From: Microbacterium azadirachtae
GTDB taxonomy: Bacteria; Actinomycetota; Actinomycetes; Actinomycetales; Microbacteriaceae
Assembly: GCF_000956505.1 (NCBI RefSeq)
Contig: NZ_JYIX01000038.1
Span: forward strand, 124,001 to 188,000
DNA length: 64,000 nt
Reading direction: 5' to 3'
The position numbers and the translations under genes were made by a program. This document shows positions 31,518 through 39,795 of the stretch, piece after piece; position 1 is the first letter of the stretch, and every line of letters starts with the position of its first letter. A model generated the notes under the pieces. That model did not search any database. It was not told where the DNA came from and was given only the letters and a program-made list of their open reading frames with translations.

Positions 31518-31563
31518 CCCTGCCCCTTGAGGGTTCATTCATCTGAATACGAAAGGGGCAGGG
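31518..31563 (+). promoter_or_regulatory. Hairpin whose right arm is the ribosome site of the LLM gene
   Basis: CCCTGCCCCTT (31518-31528) pairs perfectly with AAGGGGCAGGG (31553-31563), and the right arm touches ATG 31564. If both arms are in the mRNA, the only purine-rich ribosome site is inside the stem. The loop holds a second dyad, ATTCATCTGAAT. It may be a terminator of the upstream gene, a DNA operator, or a translational switch. Confidence 0.45.
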
Positions 31564-32595
31564 ATGGATCTGCAGTTCGGATTGGGCACATTCGGCGACG
31601 TGAGCCGCGGAGCCGACGGGGAGATGCTGAGCGGCGCGCAGTCGATCCGCAACATCGTCGCGCAGGCCGTGCGCGCCGAGGAGGTCGGCGTGGGCTACTT
31701 CGGCGTGGGGGAGCACCACCGGCGCGAGTTCGCCGTGTCGAGCCCCGAGATGGTGCTCGCCGCCATCGCGTCCCGCACGGAGCGGATCCACCTCGGCACC
31801 GCGGTGACGGTGTTGTCGTCCGACGACCCGGTGCGCGTGTACGAGCGCTTCGCGACGCTGGACGCGCTCTCGAACGGCCGCGCCGAGGTCGTTCTCGGAC
31901 GAGGGTCGTTCACCGAGTCGTTCCCGCTGTTCGGTTACGACCTCCGCGACTACGACCGCCTGTTCGAGGAGAAGCTCGAGCTGTTCGTCGAGCTCCTCAA
32001 GGAGGAGCCGGTCACGTGGCAGGGGACCGTGCGGGCGCCGCTCGAGAACGCGGACGTCTTCCCGAAGACCGAGAACGGCCTGCGCACCTGGGTCGGCGTC
32101 GGCGGGTCGCCGGAGTCCGTCGTCCGCGTCGCACGCTACGGTCTCGGGCTCACGCTCGCGATCATCGGCGGCGCAGCGGCACGCTTCAAGCCGTTCGTCG
32201 ACCTCTACCACCGCTCCACGTCGGCCTTCGGTACGGCGGTGCACCCCATCTCAGTGCACTCGCCCGGCCACATCGCCGACACCGATGCCGCGGCCTGGGA
32301 CGCGGCCTACGAGGGCATGGAGGCGATGAACAACACCATCGGCCGGGAGCGCGGGTGGCCCGCCTACAGCCGTGCGCGGTTCCAGAACGACGTGGGTCCC
32401 GAGGGGGCGATGTACAGCGGCTCTCCGGACCGCGTCGCGCGGAAGATCGTCGACACGGTGCGCGCCCTCGGCATCGGCCGGTTCGAGCTCAAGTACGCCT
32501 CCGGACCGCTTCCGCACGAGGCGATGATGCGCAGCATCGAGCTGTACGGCACCGAGGTGATCCCGCGGGTGCGGGCGATGCTCGCCGACGACTGA
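31564..32595 (+). CDS. Luciferase-like (LLM) flavin-dependent oxidoreductase
   Basis: 343-aa TIM-barrel flavin monooxygenase family. Seen are MDLQFGLGTFGDVSRG, the GVGEHHRREFAVSSPEMVLAA segment in two parts near 47-66, the HLGTAVTVLSSDDPVRVYE strand near 77 and GRAEVVLGRGSFTESF near 107. The family uses reduced FMN or F420; which cofactor is used here cannot be told. Similar actinobacterial proteins oxidise alkanal- or thiol-like compounds, but the substrate here is unknown. The 72-nt leader is rich in palindromes, suggesting regulated expression. Confidence 0.88.
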   Translation: MDLQFGLGTFGDVSRGADGEMLSGAQSIRNIVAQAVRAEEVGVGYFGVGEHHRREFAVSSPEMVLAAIASRTERIHLGTAVTVLSSDDPVRVYERFATLDALSNGRAEVVLGRGSFTESFPLFGYDLRDYDRLFEEKLELFVELLKEEPVTWQGTVRAPLENADVFPKTENGLRTWVGVGGSPESVVRVARYGLGLTLAIIGGAAARFKPFVDLYHRSTSAFGTAVHPISVHSPGHIADTDAAAWDAAYEGMEAMNNTIGRERGWPAYSRARFQNDVGPEGAMYSGSPDRVARKIVDTVRALGIGRFELKYASGPLPHEAMMRSIELYGTEVIPRVRAMLADD

Positions 32596-32607
32596 CCTGG
32601 GGTCGCG

Positions 32608-32643
32608 ACGGCGCCGGGCGGACGATCATCCGCTCGGCGCCGT
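32608..32643 (+). terminator. Hairpin after the LLM gene
   Basis: ACGGCGCCGGGCGG (32608-32621) pairs with CCGCTCGGCGCCGT (32630-32643), 14 bp with one mismatch and an 8-nt loop. It ends 5 nt before the -10 box of the next gene. Confidence 0.65.
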
Positions 32644-32648
32644 CGTCG

Positions 32649-32654
32649 TAGGCT
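32649..32654 (+). promoter_or_regulatory. -10 box of the SGNH hydrolase gene
   Basis: TAGGCT ends 6 nt before ATG 32661. The bases between (GAGGGG) could also serve as a weak ribosome site if a longer transcript exists. Confidence 0.5.
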
Positions 32655-32660
32655 GAGGGG

Positions 32661-33428
32661 ATGAGCACTGTCCGTTTCGTCGCCATCGGAGACTCGTTCA
32701 GCGAGGGCGTCGGTGATGAACTGTCCGACGGCACCGTCCGAGGATGGGCGGACCTTGCGGCGATCGGCTGGGCCGACGCGATCGGAGAGCCGATCGAGTA
32801 CGCGAACCTCGCGATCCGCGGTCGGCTCGCCTGGCCGGTGGTCGAGGAGCAGCTCGAACCCGCCCTCGCCCTGAAGCCGACGCACCTGTCCTTCAACGCG
32901 GGCGGCAACGACATGCTGCGCCCGAAAGCCGATATCGAGCACATCGCCGATGCGTTCACGCGTGTGCTGCGACGGTGCGATGAGGCCGGCACCACGCTCA
33001 TCGTGCTCTCCGGGGCGAACCCGTCGGCGCAGCTGCCGCTGACCTCGCTCATCCAGCGCCGCGGAGACGAACTGTCCGCGGCCGTGCTCCGCAGGATCCA
33101 GGATCGGGCCGACGTGCTGCAAGCGCTGAACTGGCCCGATCGTGAGCTCAGCCGGCCCGAGTACTGGGCGGAGGACCGTCTGCACATGAACGCGAACGGC
33201 CATCACCGCGTCGCCGCGCGAGTACTCGATGCCGTCGGCGCCGGAGCTCCGGAGGAGTGGTGGCATGCGCACGACGTGCCGGAGGAGGAGCCACTCAGCA
33301 CGGCCGCGTACTACCGACGGCACGTCGGCCCGTGGATCAAGCGCCGTGTCACGCGGCGCTCGTCCGGCGACGGCCGCCGGCCGAAGTTCGCCGAGTGGAC
33401 CGAGATCCGCCCGTCGTCCGCGGGCTGA
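32661..33428 (+). CDS. SGNH/GDSL hydrolase
   Basis: 255-aa esterase-fold protein without signal peptide. Block I is IGDSFSEGVGDE near 8-19 (nucleophile Ser in GDS), block III is NAGGND near 79-84, and block V is DRLHMNANGHHR near 173-184 with catalytic Asp/His. The C terminus is basic (IKRRVTRRSSGDGRRPK). Family members are lipases, esterases or carbohydrate deacetylases; the substrate cannot be read from sequence. It converges on the ABC transporter genes. Confidence 0.88.
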   Translation: MSTVRFVAIGDSFSEGVGDELSDGTVRGWADLAAIGWADAIGEPIEYANLAIRGRLAWPVVEEQLEPALALKPTHLSFNAGGNDMLRPKADIEHIADAFTRVLRRCDEAGTTLIVLSGANPSAQLPLTSLIQRRGDELSAAVLRRIQDRADVLQALNWPDRELSRPEYWAEDRLHMNANGHHRVAARVLDAVGAGAPEEWWHAHDVPEEEPLSTAAYYRRHVGPWIKRRVTRRSSGDGRRPKFAEWTEIRPSSAG

Positions 33429-33467
33429 GCAGGCGCTACCGCCGGCCGCTCAGCCCGCCCAGAGTCT

Positions 33468-34202
33468 TCAGTGCGGAACGCGGGCGAGGAACTCCGCGGT
33501 CGCGGGATGCTGTGGCGCGTCGAAGATCTGCTCGGGCGGCCCCTGCTCGATGAGCACGCCGTCCTTGAGGAAGACGACCCGGTCGGCGACCTCGCGGGCG
33601 AAGGACATCTCGTGGGTGGCCATGAGGATCGTCGTGCCGCGTCCCTTGAGTTCGCGGACCAGATCGAGGACCTCGCCGACGAGCTGCGGATCGAGCGCGC
33701 TCGTGATCTCATCCAAGAGCAGCAGCTCCGGGTCCGTGAGGATTGCGCGCACGATCGCGACGCGCTGCTGCTGTCCGCCCGAGAGACGGTCGGGGTAGGC
33801 GTCGGCCTTGTCCCCGAGGCCGAGCGTCGTCAGCAGCTCGAGGCCGCGTCGGGCGGCGTCCGCCTTCGACAGCCGATGCACACGGCGAGCCGCGAGCGTG
33901 ACGTTGTCGAGCACGGTGAGGTGCGGGAACAGATTGAAGTGCTGGAACACGACCCCGATCCGCGCACGGATCGCATCCGCGTCGATCCGGGGATCCGTGA
34001 TGTCCGTCCCGGAGAGCAGGATCTGTCCGTCGTCGACGCGCTCGATGAGGTTCATCGTGCGCAGCAGCGTGGACTTGCCGGATCCGGACGCGCCGATCAG
34101 CACGACGACCTCATGCGCGTCGACCGCGAGGTCGATGCCGCGCAGCACATCGTGGTCGCCGAAGCGCTTGCGGACGCCGAGCGCTTCGATCACAGCGGTC
34201 AT
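33468..34202 (-). CDS. Polar amino-acid ABC transporter ATPase
   Basis: 244-aa ATPase of the GlnQ/HisP type. Walker A is GASGSGKST at 38-46, Q-loop FQHFNLFPHLTVLDNV, signature LSGGQQQRVAI and Walker B LLLLDEITSALDP, ending with the switch His in MATHEMSFAREVADRV. The ATG overlaps the permease stop (ATGA), making a three-gene unit with the permease and binding protein. It powers uptake of a polar amino acid or similar solute; the ligand is not determined. Confidence 0.93.
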   Translation of the reverse strand: MTAVIEALGVRKRFGDHDVLRGIDLAVDAHEVVVLIGASGSGKSTLLRTMNLIERVDDGQILLSGTDITDPRIDADAIRARIGVVFQHFNLFPHLTVLDNVTLAARRVHRLSKADAARRGLELLTTLGLGDKADAYPDRLSGGQQQRVAIVRAILTDPELLLLDEITSALDPQLVGEVLDLVRELKGRGTTILMATHEMSFAREVADRVVFLKDGVLIEQGPPEQIFDAPQHPATAEFLARVPH

Positions 34203-35065
34203 ACGATCCCTCCGGCCTGCTCGCGCTTGTTGAGACGCGACGTGACGACGTCGGTGAGCCGGATCATCGGCCAGCTCAGGATCACGAAGAAGAGCCCGGC
34301 GACGACGTACGGCGTGAAGTTGAACGTCTCGGCGACCTGGAGCTGCGCCGCGCGGACTGCGTCGATCGCGCCGAGGACCGAGATGAGCCCGACGTCCTTC
34401 TGCATCGAGACGAAGTCGTTCATGAGCGCGGGGACCACCTTGCGCACGCCCTGCGGGATGACCACGATCCGCAGCGTCTGCCCGTGCGTGAGCCCGAGCG
34501 AGCGCGCCGCGACCCGCTGCGAGGGGTGCACGGCCTCCATCCCGGCGCGGAGCACCTCGGCGACGTACGCCGAGTAGCTGATGACGAGCGCGATCGTGCC
34601 CCAGAACATCGCGGGCATGCGGGGGAAGATCATGAGCGCCGGGATCCCGAAGCCGACCAGGTAGAGCACGATCAGCAGCGGCACGCCGCGGAAGAAGTCG
34701 GTGTACGCCGCGGCGAGCAATCGCAGCGGGAAGAACACAGGACCGCGCAGCGAGCGCAGGACGGCGAGCAGGGTGCCGAGCAGCGCCACGCAGACGGCGG
34801 AGATCACGAGCACGACGATGTTGAGGAGCAGACCCTGGAAGATCGGGCCCACGCTCGCCAGAGCGACCTTCGGGTCGAAGAACGTCTCGCGGACGACCTT
34901 CCAGCCCGGGGTGTTCGCGATCACGATGACGAGCACCCCGGCGACCGCCAGACTGCTCAGCAGCGCGAGCAGAACGGACCACACCGTCGCGCGGCGTCGA
35001 AGCGCGCGGCGGGACAGCTCGAGCGCGCTCGGCTGCCACGCCGCGTCGGCCAGGGGAGCGGTCAC
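34199..35065 (-). CDS. Polar amino-acid ABC transporter permease
   Basis: 288-aa inner-membrane subunit of the HisM/GlnP family. A ~30-residue cytoplasmic N terminus is followed by five or six transmembrane segments beginning SVLLALLSSLAVAGVLVIVI. The EAA-loop motif EVLRAGMEAVHPSQRVAA-RSLGL near 190-212 is the contact with the ATPase, followed by VVIPQGVRKVVPALMNDF. GTG 35065 overlaps the stop of the binding protein, and the 3' end overlaps the ATPase. Confidence 0.92.
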   Translation of the reverse strand: MTAPLADAAWQPSALELSRRALRRRATVWSVLLALLSSLAVAGVLVIVIANTPGWKVVRETFFDPKVALASVGPIFQGLLLNIVVLVISAVCVALLGTLLAVLRSLRGPVFFPLRLLAAAYTDFFRGVPLLIVLYLVGFGIPALMIFPRMPAMFWGTIALVISYSAYVAEVLRAGMEAVHPSQRVAARSLGLTHGQTLRIVVIPQGVRKVVPALMNDFVSMQKDVGLISVLGAIDAVRAAQLQVAETFNFTPYVVAGLFFVILSWPMIRLTDVVTSRLNKREQAGGIV

Positions 35066-35922
35066 TTCAGGACGGGGACGTTCACGGCCTCGCTGAGCCA
35101 CTTCTTCTGCAGCTCGGCGATGGTGCCGTTCTTCTGCAGCGCGTCGACGGCCTTCGTGACGGCGGGCGTGAGCGAGGAGTTCTTCGGGAGCACGAAGGCG
35201 AACTGGTCGCCGCCCTTGTCGTCGGCGAACTGCCCGACCACAGCCGCGTTCTCGAGCTGGGCCGCGGTCACGTAGAACGCGCCGGGCAGGTCCGTGATCA
35301 TCGCGTCGATCTGGCCGCCCTTGAGCGCCTGGACGACGTCGTCGACCGAGTTGAAGACGCTGAGGTCGCCGGTGCCGAGCTGCGCCTTCGCGACGGTGTA
35401 GCTCGTCGTGCCGGTCGCGACGCCGACCTTGGCCTTCTTGAGATCGGCGACGCTCGTGGCCGAGGCGGCGGGCGTGCCCTTCGCCGCGACGACCGCCTGC
35501 GTGGTCGTGTAGTAAGACGACGAGAAGTCGACGGCCTTCTTGCGATCCTCGGAGATCGAGAACTGCTGGATGTTGAGGTCCCAGTCCTTGGGGCCAGGGG
35601 CGATGGCGGCGTCGAAGCCGGTGCGCGTCCACACGATCTGCTTCTCCGAGAAGCCCAGCTCGGCAGCGACCGCGTGGGCGACGGCGCCTTCGAAGCCCTT
35701 GCCGTTCGACGGCTCGTTGTCCACGAACCACGGCTCGTAGTCGGGGTCGCCGGTCGCGATCGTCAGCTTGCCCGCGGTGACGGTCTGCAGGGCCGCGCCG
35801 GTGGCATCGGCGCCGGCGGACGGGGCAGATGCAGCGGATCCGCTGCACGCGGCGAGGGAGAGAGCGGCGGCGACGATCGTCGAGACGAGCGCGACACGGC
35901 GCAGAGCGGGTGCGAGGGACAC
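35062..35922 (-). CDS. Amino-acid ABC transporter substrate-binding lipoprotein
   Basis: 286-aa lipoprotein: basic n-region ALRR, hydrophobic VALVSTIVAAALSLAAC with lipobox LAAC and lipidated Cys26, then a solute-binding domain of family 3 (YEPWFVDNEP, DWDLNIQQFSISEDRKKAVDF, GVATGTTSY, IDAMITDLPGAFYV). GTG 35922 has AGGAG six nt upstream; a longer ATG start at 35988 would bury the signal peptide and overlap the cupin gene. Extracytoplasmic receptor of the transporter; ligand unknown. It lies downstream of the thioether-nucleoside gene pair, so a related substrate is possible but unproven. Confidence 0.92.
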   Translation of the reverse strand: MSLAPALRRVALVSTIVAAALSLAACSGSAASAPSAGADATGAALQTVTAGKLTIATGDPDYEPWFVDNEPSNGKGFEGAVAHAVAAELGFSEKQIVWTRTGFDAAIAPGPKDWDLNIQQFSISEDRKKAVDFSSSYYTTTQAVVAAKGTPAASATSVADLKKAKVGVATGTTSYTVAKAQLGTGDLSVFNSVDDVVQALKGGQIDAMITDLPGAFYVTAAQLENAAVVGQFADDKGGDQFAFVLPKNSSLTPAVTKAVDALQKNGTIAELQKKWLSEAVNVPVLK

Positions 35923-35984
35923 GGAGACTCCTGAGATGCGGGTGCGGGGGCGGACGGGTGTGACTGCAGGCGCAGGTGCCCCGT

Positions 35985-36416
35985 TCATACCGTAGAGGAA
36001 TCGGCGAGTCGCCAGTCGGCGAAGTCGAAACCGGGCGAAACGAAACAGGAGACCAGCACCTCGCGGTCATCCAGCGGGCGAGCGGCCTGCCACACCCCCG
36101 CGGGAACGAGCGCCTGCGCAGCGTCGTCGGGGCCCAGCACGATCGTCTCGGCGTCTCCCGGCACGGACTCGGATCCGCCCAGGCTGAGTTCGAGGCGGCC
36201 GGGGCCGTGCCAGAGCCAGAGCTCGTCGCTGGACACGACGTGCCAGGCGCTGGATTCCTCCGGAGTGAGGAGATAGTGGATGCAGGTGGCCGCGGGGCGC
36301 GTGCCGCCGGCGGTCTCGATCAAATTCGGGCTGGTCCAGGTGCGGCGGAACCAGCCGCCCTCAGGGTGGGGCTCGAGACCGAGGCGGATCGCGGTCGAGG
36401 GGACGGGTGCCGTCAT
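35985..36416 (-). CDS. DUF985 cupin protein
   Basis: 143-aa cupin-fold protein of the DUF985 family. Visible are LEPHPEGGWFRRTW near 14-27, CIHYLLTPEESSAWHVVSSDELWLWH in two segments near 45-70 (His ligands of the cupin barrel) and ALVPAGVWQAARPL near 102. The role of the family is unknown; members are often linked to sugar or nucleotide metabolism. ATG 36416 has GGAGG upstream and follows the deaminase gene by 22 nt, so it is probably in the same operon. Confidence 0.85.
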   Translation of the reverse strand: MTAPVPSTAIRLGLEPHPEGGWFRRTWTSPNLIETAGGTRPAATCIHYLLTPEESSAWHVVSSDELWLWHGPGRLELSLGGSESVPGDAETIVLGPDDAAQALVPAGVWQAARPLDDREVLVSCFVSPGFDFADWRLADSSTV

Positions 36417-36438
36417 GGGGTGCCTCCGTTGCAGGCGG

Positions 36439-37722
36439 TCAGGGGGTCTCGAAAGCCGTGGTGGAGTGACGGATCTCGCCGGCGATCACGGTCGCGGCAG
36501 ATCGTCCTGCCCCGGCCTCGACGAGCTCCACCACCGCATCGGCACCCGGCGGGACGTCGAAGAACGCGAGATCCGCGAGGGCTCCGACGGCGAGGTAGCC
36601 GGTGCGGTCGGGACCGACGTCGATCCCCATGGAGTGTGCGCCGCCGAGGGTCGCGGCGTTCAGGAGCCGTGCGTGCAGGTCGCGATCGGTGTACCCCTGG
36701 GACCGGGCGATGCGGGCGAGCTCGGCGACGTCGGCGAGCAGGTCGAGCGAAGGACTCGACGAGAGCGAGTCGGTGCCCACAGCGATCGGATTGCCCTCGC
36801 GCAGGTAGGCCGCGATCGGCGGTTCCTCCAGCCCGATCACCGCGTTCGAGCGGGGGCACAACGCGACGCTCGTGTGGCGCTCCCGCAGGATCGCACGGTC
36901 GCGGGCGCTCATGTAGACGCCATGCGCGATATGGCAGTCGGGGCCGAGCACGCCGAGCTGGTCTACGAACTCGGTCGCGCTGGTTCCGAAGCCGGCATCG
37001 CGCAGCTCCTGGAAGCTCGCGAGACCGGCCGTGTGCCAGGCATGGGCCTGGTCGTGCGCGAACTCGCTCTCGAACGCCGCCTCACCGAGGTGGATGTGGA
37101 TCCGGCTGCCGCGCTCGCGGACGATGTCGGGGATCTCCAGCAAGGGTTCGATGTCGAGGGAGTACGGAGCGTGCGGCGACAGCCCGGTTCCCGGCGGCGT
37201 GGGCAGCGCATCCAGGGAGTCCTCGACCTGACGACGCCCGGTGCGCGCCCAGTCCGCATTGGTCCAGCTCATCACCTCCCAGTAGGTGATGCCGTGCAGA
37301 CGGGCGTCGTGCAGCGCGGACGCGGCAGCCCTGTCTGTCACTACGTCGGCGGCGGCGGTCGTGCCGGTGCGGATCAGCTCCGCAGCGCCGTCCGCCGCCT
37401 CCGCGGCCCAGTTCCGCCCGGCCTCGTACACCGGGTCGAACGCCGTCACCCAGTCCTCGAAGCCCTGATAGCGGCCTCGTCCGACCTCGGCCATGCCGGT
37501 GTACTGCAGATGGGTGTGCGCGTTGACGAGCCCGGGGATCAGCACGCCGGGCCAGTGCACTTCGGTGGGCGTGGCGCCGCGGTCGGCGAGGGAGCGTTGC
37601 ACCCAGGCGCGCTCGCCCACGTGCAGGATCCTGCCGTTCTGCACGGCGACGGCACCATCGGTGATCGGCGGGGCGGTGATGGGGAAGACCTGCCCCGCGG
37701 AGTACAGGGTCACGCCGTTCAT
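36439..37722 (-). CDS. ATZ/TRZ-type amidohydrolase (adenosyl-thioether deaminase-like)
   Basis: 427-aa metal-dependent deaminase-family TIM barrel. Metal and catalytic residues are visible: NAHTH (His69, His71), HLGE (His211, Glu214), IAHG (His267) and VGTDSLSSSPSLDLL (Asp318). CPRSNAVIG and GMAEVGRGRYQGFEDWV place it with the SAH/MTA/aminodeoxyfutalosine deaminases rather than urease-type enzymes. ATG 37722 overlaps the stop of the SAH-hydrolase-like gene (ATGA). I infer that it deaminates an adenosyl thioether such as SAH, and that the upstream-encoded partner splits the inosyl product. Other amidohydrolase substrates remain possible. Confidence 0.8.
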   Translation of the reverse strand: MNGVTLYSAGQVFPITAPPITDGAVAVQNGRILHVGERAWVQRSLADRGATPTEVHWPGVLIPGLVNAHTHLQYTGMAEVGRGRYQGFEDWVTAFDPVYEAGRNWAAEAADGAAELIRTGTTAAADVVTDRAAASALHDARLHGITYWEVMSWTNADWARTGRRQVEDSLDALPTPPGTGLSPHAPYSLDIEPLLEIPDIVRERGSRIHIHLGEAAFESEFAHDQAHAWHTAGLASFQELRDAGFGTSATEFVDQLGVLGPDCHIAHGVYMSARDRAILRERHTSVALCPRSNAVIGLEEPPIAAYLREGNPIAVGTDSLSSSPSLDLLADVAELARIARSQGYTDRDLHARLLNAATLGGAHSMGIDVGPDRTGYLAVGALADLAFFDVPPGADAVVELVEAGAGRSAATVIAGEIRHSTTAFETP

Positions 37723-39158
37723 GCCGTCGCCTCCCGGTACCGGGGCGAACGCCAGTCGTCCTGGGCGCGGACCTGCGCGTCGCTGCGGACGTCGAGCAAC
37801 TCGCCGCGCACCGCCAGCGCGGCGCGCGCGACCAGCTCGTCGGCGTCCACGGGGAAGGGATGCACGCCTGCAGGCAGGGACGCGTCGAGCAGCTGTGCCA
37901 CGGCGGAGAGCTGCACCGCGAAGGAGAGATCCATGATCTCGATCGGATTGCCCTCTGCGGCCGCGAGATTGACGCACCCGCCCCGCGCCAGCAGGAGCGC
38001 ACCATCGCCCGCGCGTTGGAGATGGGGGAGCGCGGCGCCGTCGAGCTCGAACGGGAGCAGCCCGGCGACGTCGACATCGACCTCCCCTGGTACGCCTCCG
38101 GCGACCGCCACGATCCGCGCCGTGTGCAGGGTCTCGGCATCGATGGTGTGCGGGGCGCCGGTGGCAGAGACGACCAGAGCACCGGGCGCCACAGCGCGCA
38201 GTCGTCCGGTCCGGTAGCCGTCGTGCGCCGCACGGAGCGCCCGCACCGGATCGGTCTCCGTGACGCTGACCTGCGCGCCGAGGGCCCGCAGGTGCGCCGC
38301 GACGCCCTCACCGACGGGGCCGTATCCCACGACGACCGCCGGCTGGTCGCGCACACAGATGCCCGCCGCGTCGAGCACATCCGCGATCGCGAACACGCAG
38401 GACTGCCCTGTGCCGTACCGGTTGTCGAACGCGGTCTTCATCGGCGCGTCGTTCACGGCGACCACCGGGATCCGCAGCACGCCTTCCGCCGCCATCCGTC
38501 GGAGGGGAGTGAGGCCGCTCGTCGTCTCCTCCGCGGCGCCTCTGACACCGGCGAGGAGCTCCTCCTGATGGGCGAGCCGGATCAGGTGCGAGCCGTCGTC
38601 CAGCAGCAGGTCGTGGCCACGACGAAGGAAGGCGATCGCCGCCTCGCGCTCGGCCGCTCCTGACAGTGATGGGTTCCCGTCGACCGGGACCCCTCGTGCG
38701 CGCAACGCGGCGGCGACCTCGGGGTCGATCTCGTCGGGGTGCGCGTACACCGCAACGTCTGCGCCCGCGTCGCGCAGCTGCAACGCGAGCTGCGCAGTCT
38801 TCGGCTCGAGCACCATCGCGATGCCGATCCGGATGCCGTGGACCGTTTCCGCGGCGTGCAAGGCCTCGGCGAGCCCTCGGGAGACGGGCATATGCGATCC
38901 CGCGAAGTCGATGCGTTCATCGGCGGTCGCGCGCGGGGGCAGTGGAGCGCCGTCGAGCAGGATCTCCGTCGCGGTCCCCGGTGCGAACACGACCGCGCCG
39001 TCGCCGATCCGGGCGCCCAATCGCGAGAGGAGCGCGCGCAGCTCGTCGGCCACGTCGTCTTCCCCGATGACGCCGATGGTGCGGCCCGCCACCAGCAGAT
39101 TGGTGTCACGGGCGAACCGGCGCACGAGTCGTTCGGCGATCAGGAGGGCGTCGGGCAC
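37719..39158 (-). CDS. Divergent adenosylhomocysteinase-like protein
   Basis: 479-aa NAD-dependent AdoHcyase-family protein with a degenerate N-terminal ~80 residues. Kept: His89 in GSHMPVSRG, Asp in LLDDGSH (187-188), EETTSGL near 210-216, Lys241-x3-Asp245-Asn246 in MKTAFDNRY and the NAD loop GYGPVGEG near 278. Changed against human AHCY: the Thr and Glu that read adenine (HMTVE) are Pro91 and Ser93, GHPSFVMSNSF is GNPIEIMDLSF, and the C-terminal Lys/Tyr tail is absent. It is therefore unlikely to be a normal SAH hydrolase; S-inosylhomocysteine or another thioether nucleoside is a candidate substrate. GTG 39158 is leaderless by its -10 box. Confidence 0.82.
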   Translation of the reverse strand: MPDALLIAERLVRRFARDTNLLVAGRTIGVIGEDDVADELRALLSRLGARIGDGAVVFAPGTATEILLDGAPLPPRATADERIDFAGSHMPVSRGLAEALHAAETVHGIRIGIAMVLEPKTAQLALQLRDAGADVAVYAHPDEIDPEVAAALRARGVPVDGNPSLSGAAEREAAIAFLRRGHDLLLDDGSHLIRLAHQEELLAGVRGAAEETTSGLTPLRRMAAEGVLRIPVVAVNDAPMKTAFDNRYGTGQSCVFAIADVLDAAGICVRDQPAVVVGYGPVGEGVAAHLRALGAQVSVTETDPVRALRAAHDGYRTGRLRAVAPGALVVSATGAPHTIDAETLHTARIVAVAGGVPGEVDVDVAGLLPFELDGAALPHLQRAGDGALLLARGGCVNLAAAEGNPIEIMDLSFAVQLSAVAQLLDASLPAGVHPFPVDADELVARAALAVRGELLDVRSDAQVRAQDDWRSPRYREATA

Positions 39159-39164
39159 CTGTTC

Positions 39165-39170
39165 AGCGTA
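39165..39170 (-). promoter_or_regulatory. -10 box of the AdoHcyase-like gene
   Basis: On the - strand TACGCT ends 6 nt before GTG 39158; no ribosome site. Probable start of the operon down to the cupin. Confidence 0.5.
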
Positions 39171-39212
39171 GAGGTTCCGCCGGCCCGCTCGCCGCCGTGC
39201 GACATCGCTCCG

Positions 39213-39785
39213 TCACTCACCGCCGGTAGGCGGCGACAGGCGATAGGTGAGCTCGGCGAAGGGCCCTGCCTGGCGCACTCCGGTGAGCTCGAGGCGGGAA
39301 TGGCCGAGGTCGCGTGGCAGCAGCGGCCTGCCCGAGCGGAGCGTGGCAGGGGCGAACGTCACGACGATGTCGTCGAGCAGACCTTCGTCGGCGAACTGTC
39401 CGGCGAGGTCGCCGCCCCCGACGATCCACACATCGCGGGCACCGGCGGCTGCGACGATCTCGTCCCAGTGCTCGCGGACCGGACCCCGAACGAACCGGAT
39501 GTCCGCGCCCGGAACCCGGGGGAGCTCTCGCGACGTGAAGACGAAGGTGGGGCGGTCGCCGTAGAACTGCTGCCAGCGCTCGGGGTGGTCGAGCAGGCCC
39601 TCCTCCCGGAGGAGCCACTCGTAGGTCGAGGAACCCTCGACGAAAACGCCGACCTTTTCGGTGAACGCGGCGATGTCGGCGGTCGCCGCGTCCTGAGGGA
39701 TCGAGAGCAACCAGGACAGCGAGTCGGCGTCGTCGGCGAGGAAGCCGTTGAGGGTCGAGGCGGTGTAGAAGATGGCGCGCGTCAT
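39213..39785 (-). CDS. Dihydrofolate reductase-like (RibD C-terminal) protein
   Basis: 190-aa protein of the RibD_C/YwjB group. Visible are the N-terminal RAIFYTASTLNGFLADD, GSSTYEWLL near 51, PTFVFTSRELP near 79 and the nucleotide loop VWIVGGGDLAGQFADEGLLD near 116-135. The family binds NADPH and reduces pterin- or pyrimidine-like substrates; this stand-alone copy without a deaminase domain has unknown substrate. ATG 39785 is chosen because TAGCGT on the - strand (39793-39798) ends 7 nt upstream; an upstream ATG at 39815 adds ten residues. Confidence 0.82.
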   Translation of the reverse strand: MTRAIFYTASTLNGFLADDADSLSWLLSIPQDAATADIAAFTEKVGVFVEGSSTYEWLLREEGLLDHPERWQQFYGDRPTFVFTSRELPRVPGADIRFVRGPVREHWDEIVAAAGARDVWIVGGGDLAGQFADEGLLDDIVVTFAPATLRSGRPLLPRDLGHSRLELTGVRQAGPFAELTYRLSPPTGGE

Positions 39786-39795
39786 GCGGGCGACG

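Noticed and set aside
27025..32244. A 1,739-codon open frame on the - strand opposite polA and the DUF885 and LLM genes
   Set aside because: It is the shadow of GC-rich codons on the other strand; it is Arg/His/Asp-rich, has no domain pattern, and covers three well-supported genes and their promoters.
36439..37722. Aminodeoxyfutalosine deaminase of the menaquinone pathway
   Set aside because: The sequence group is close, but no other futalosine-pathway gene is nearby and the overlap with the SAH-hydrolase-like gene fits thioether nucleosides better. Not fully excluded.
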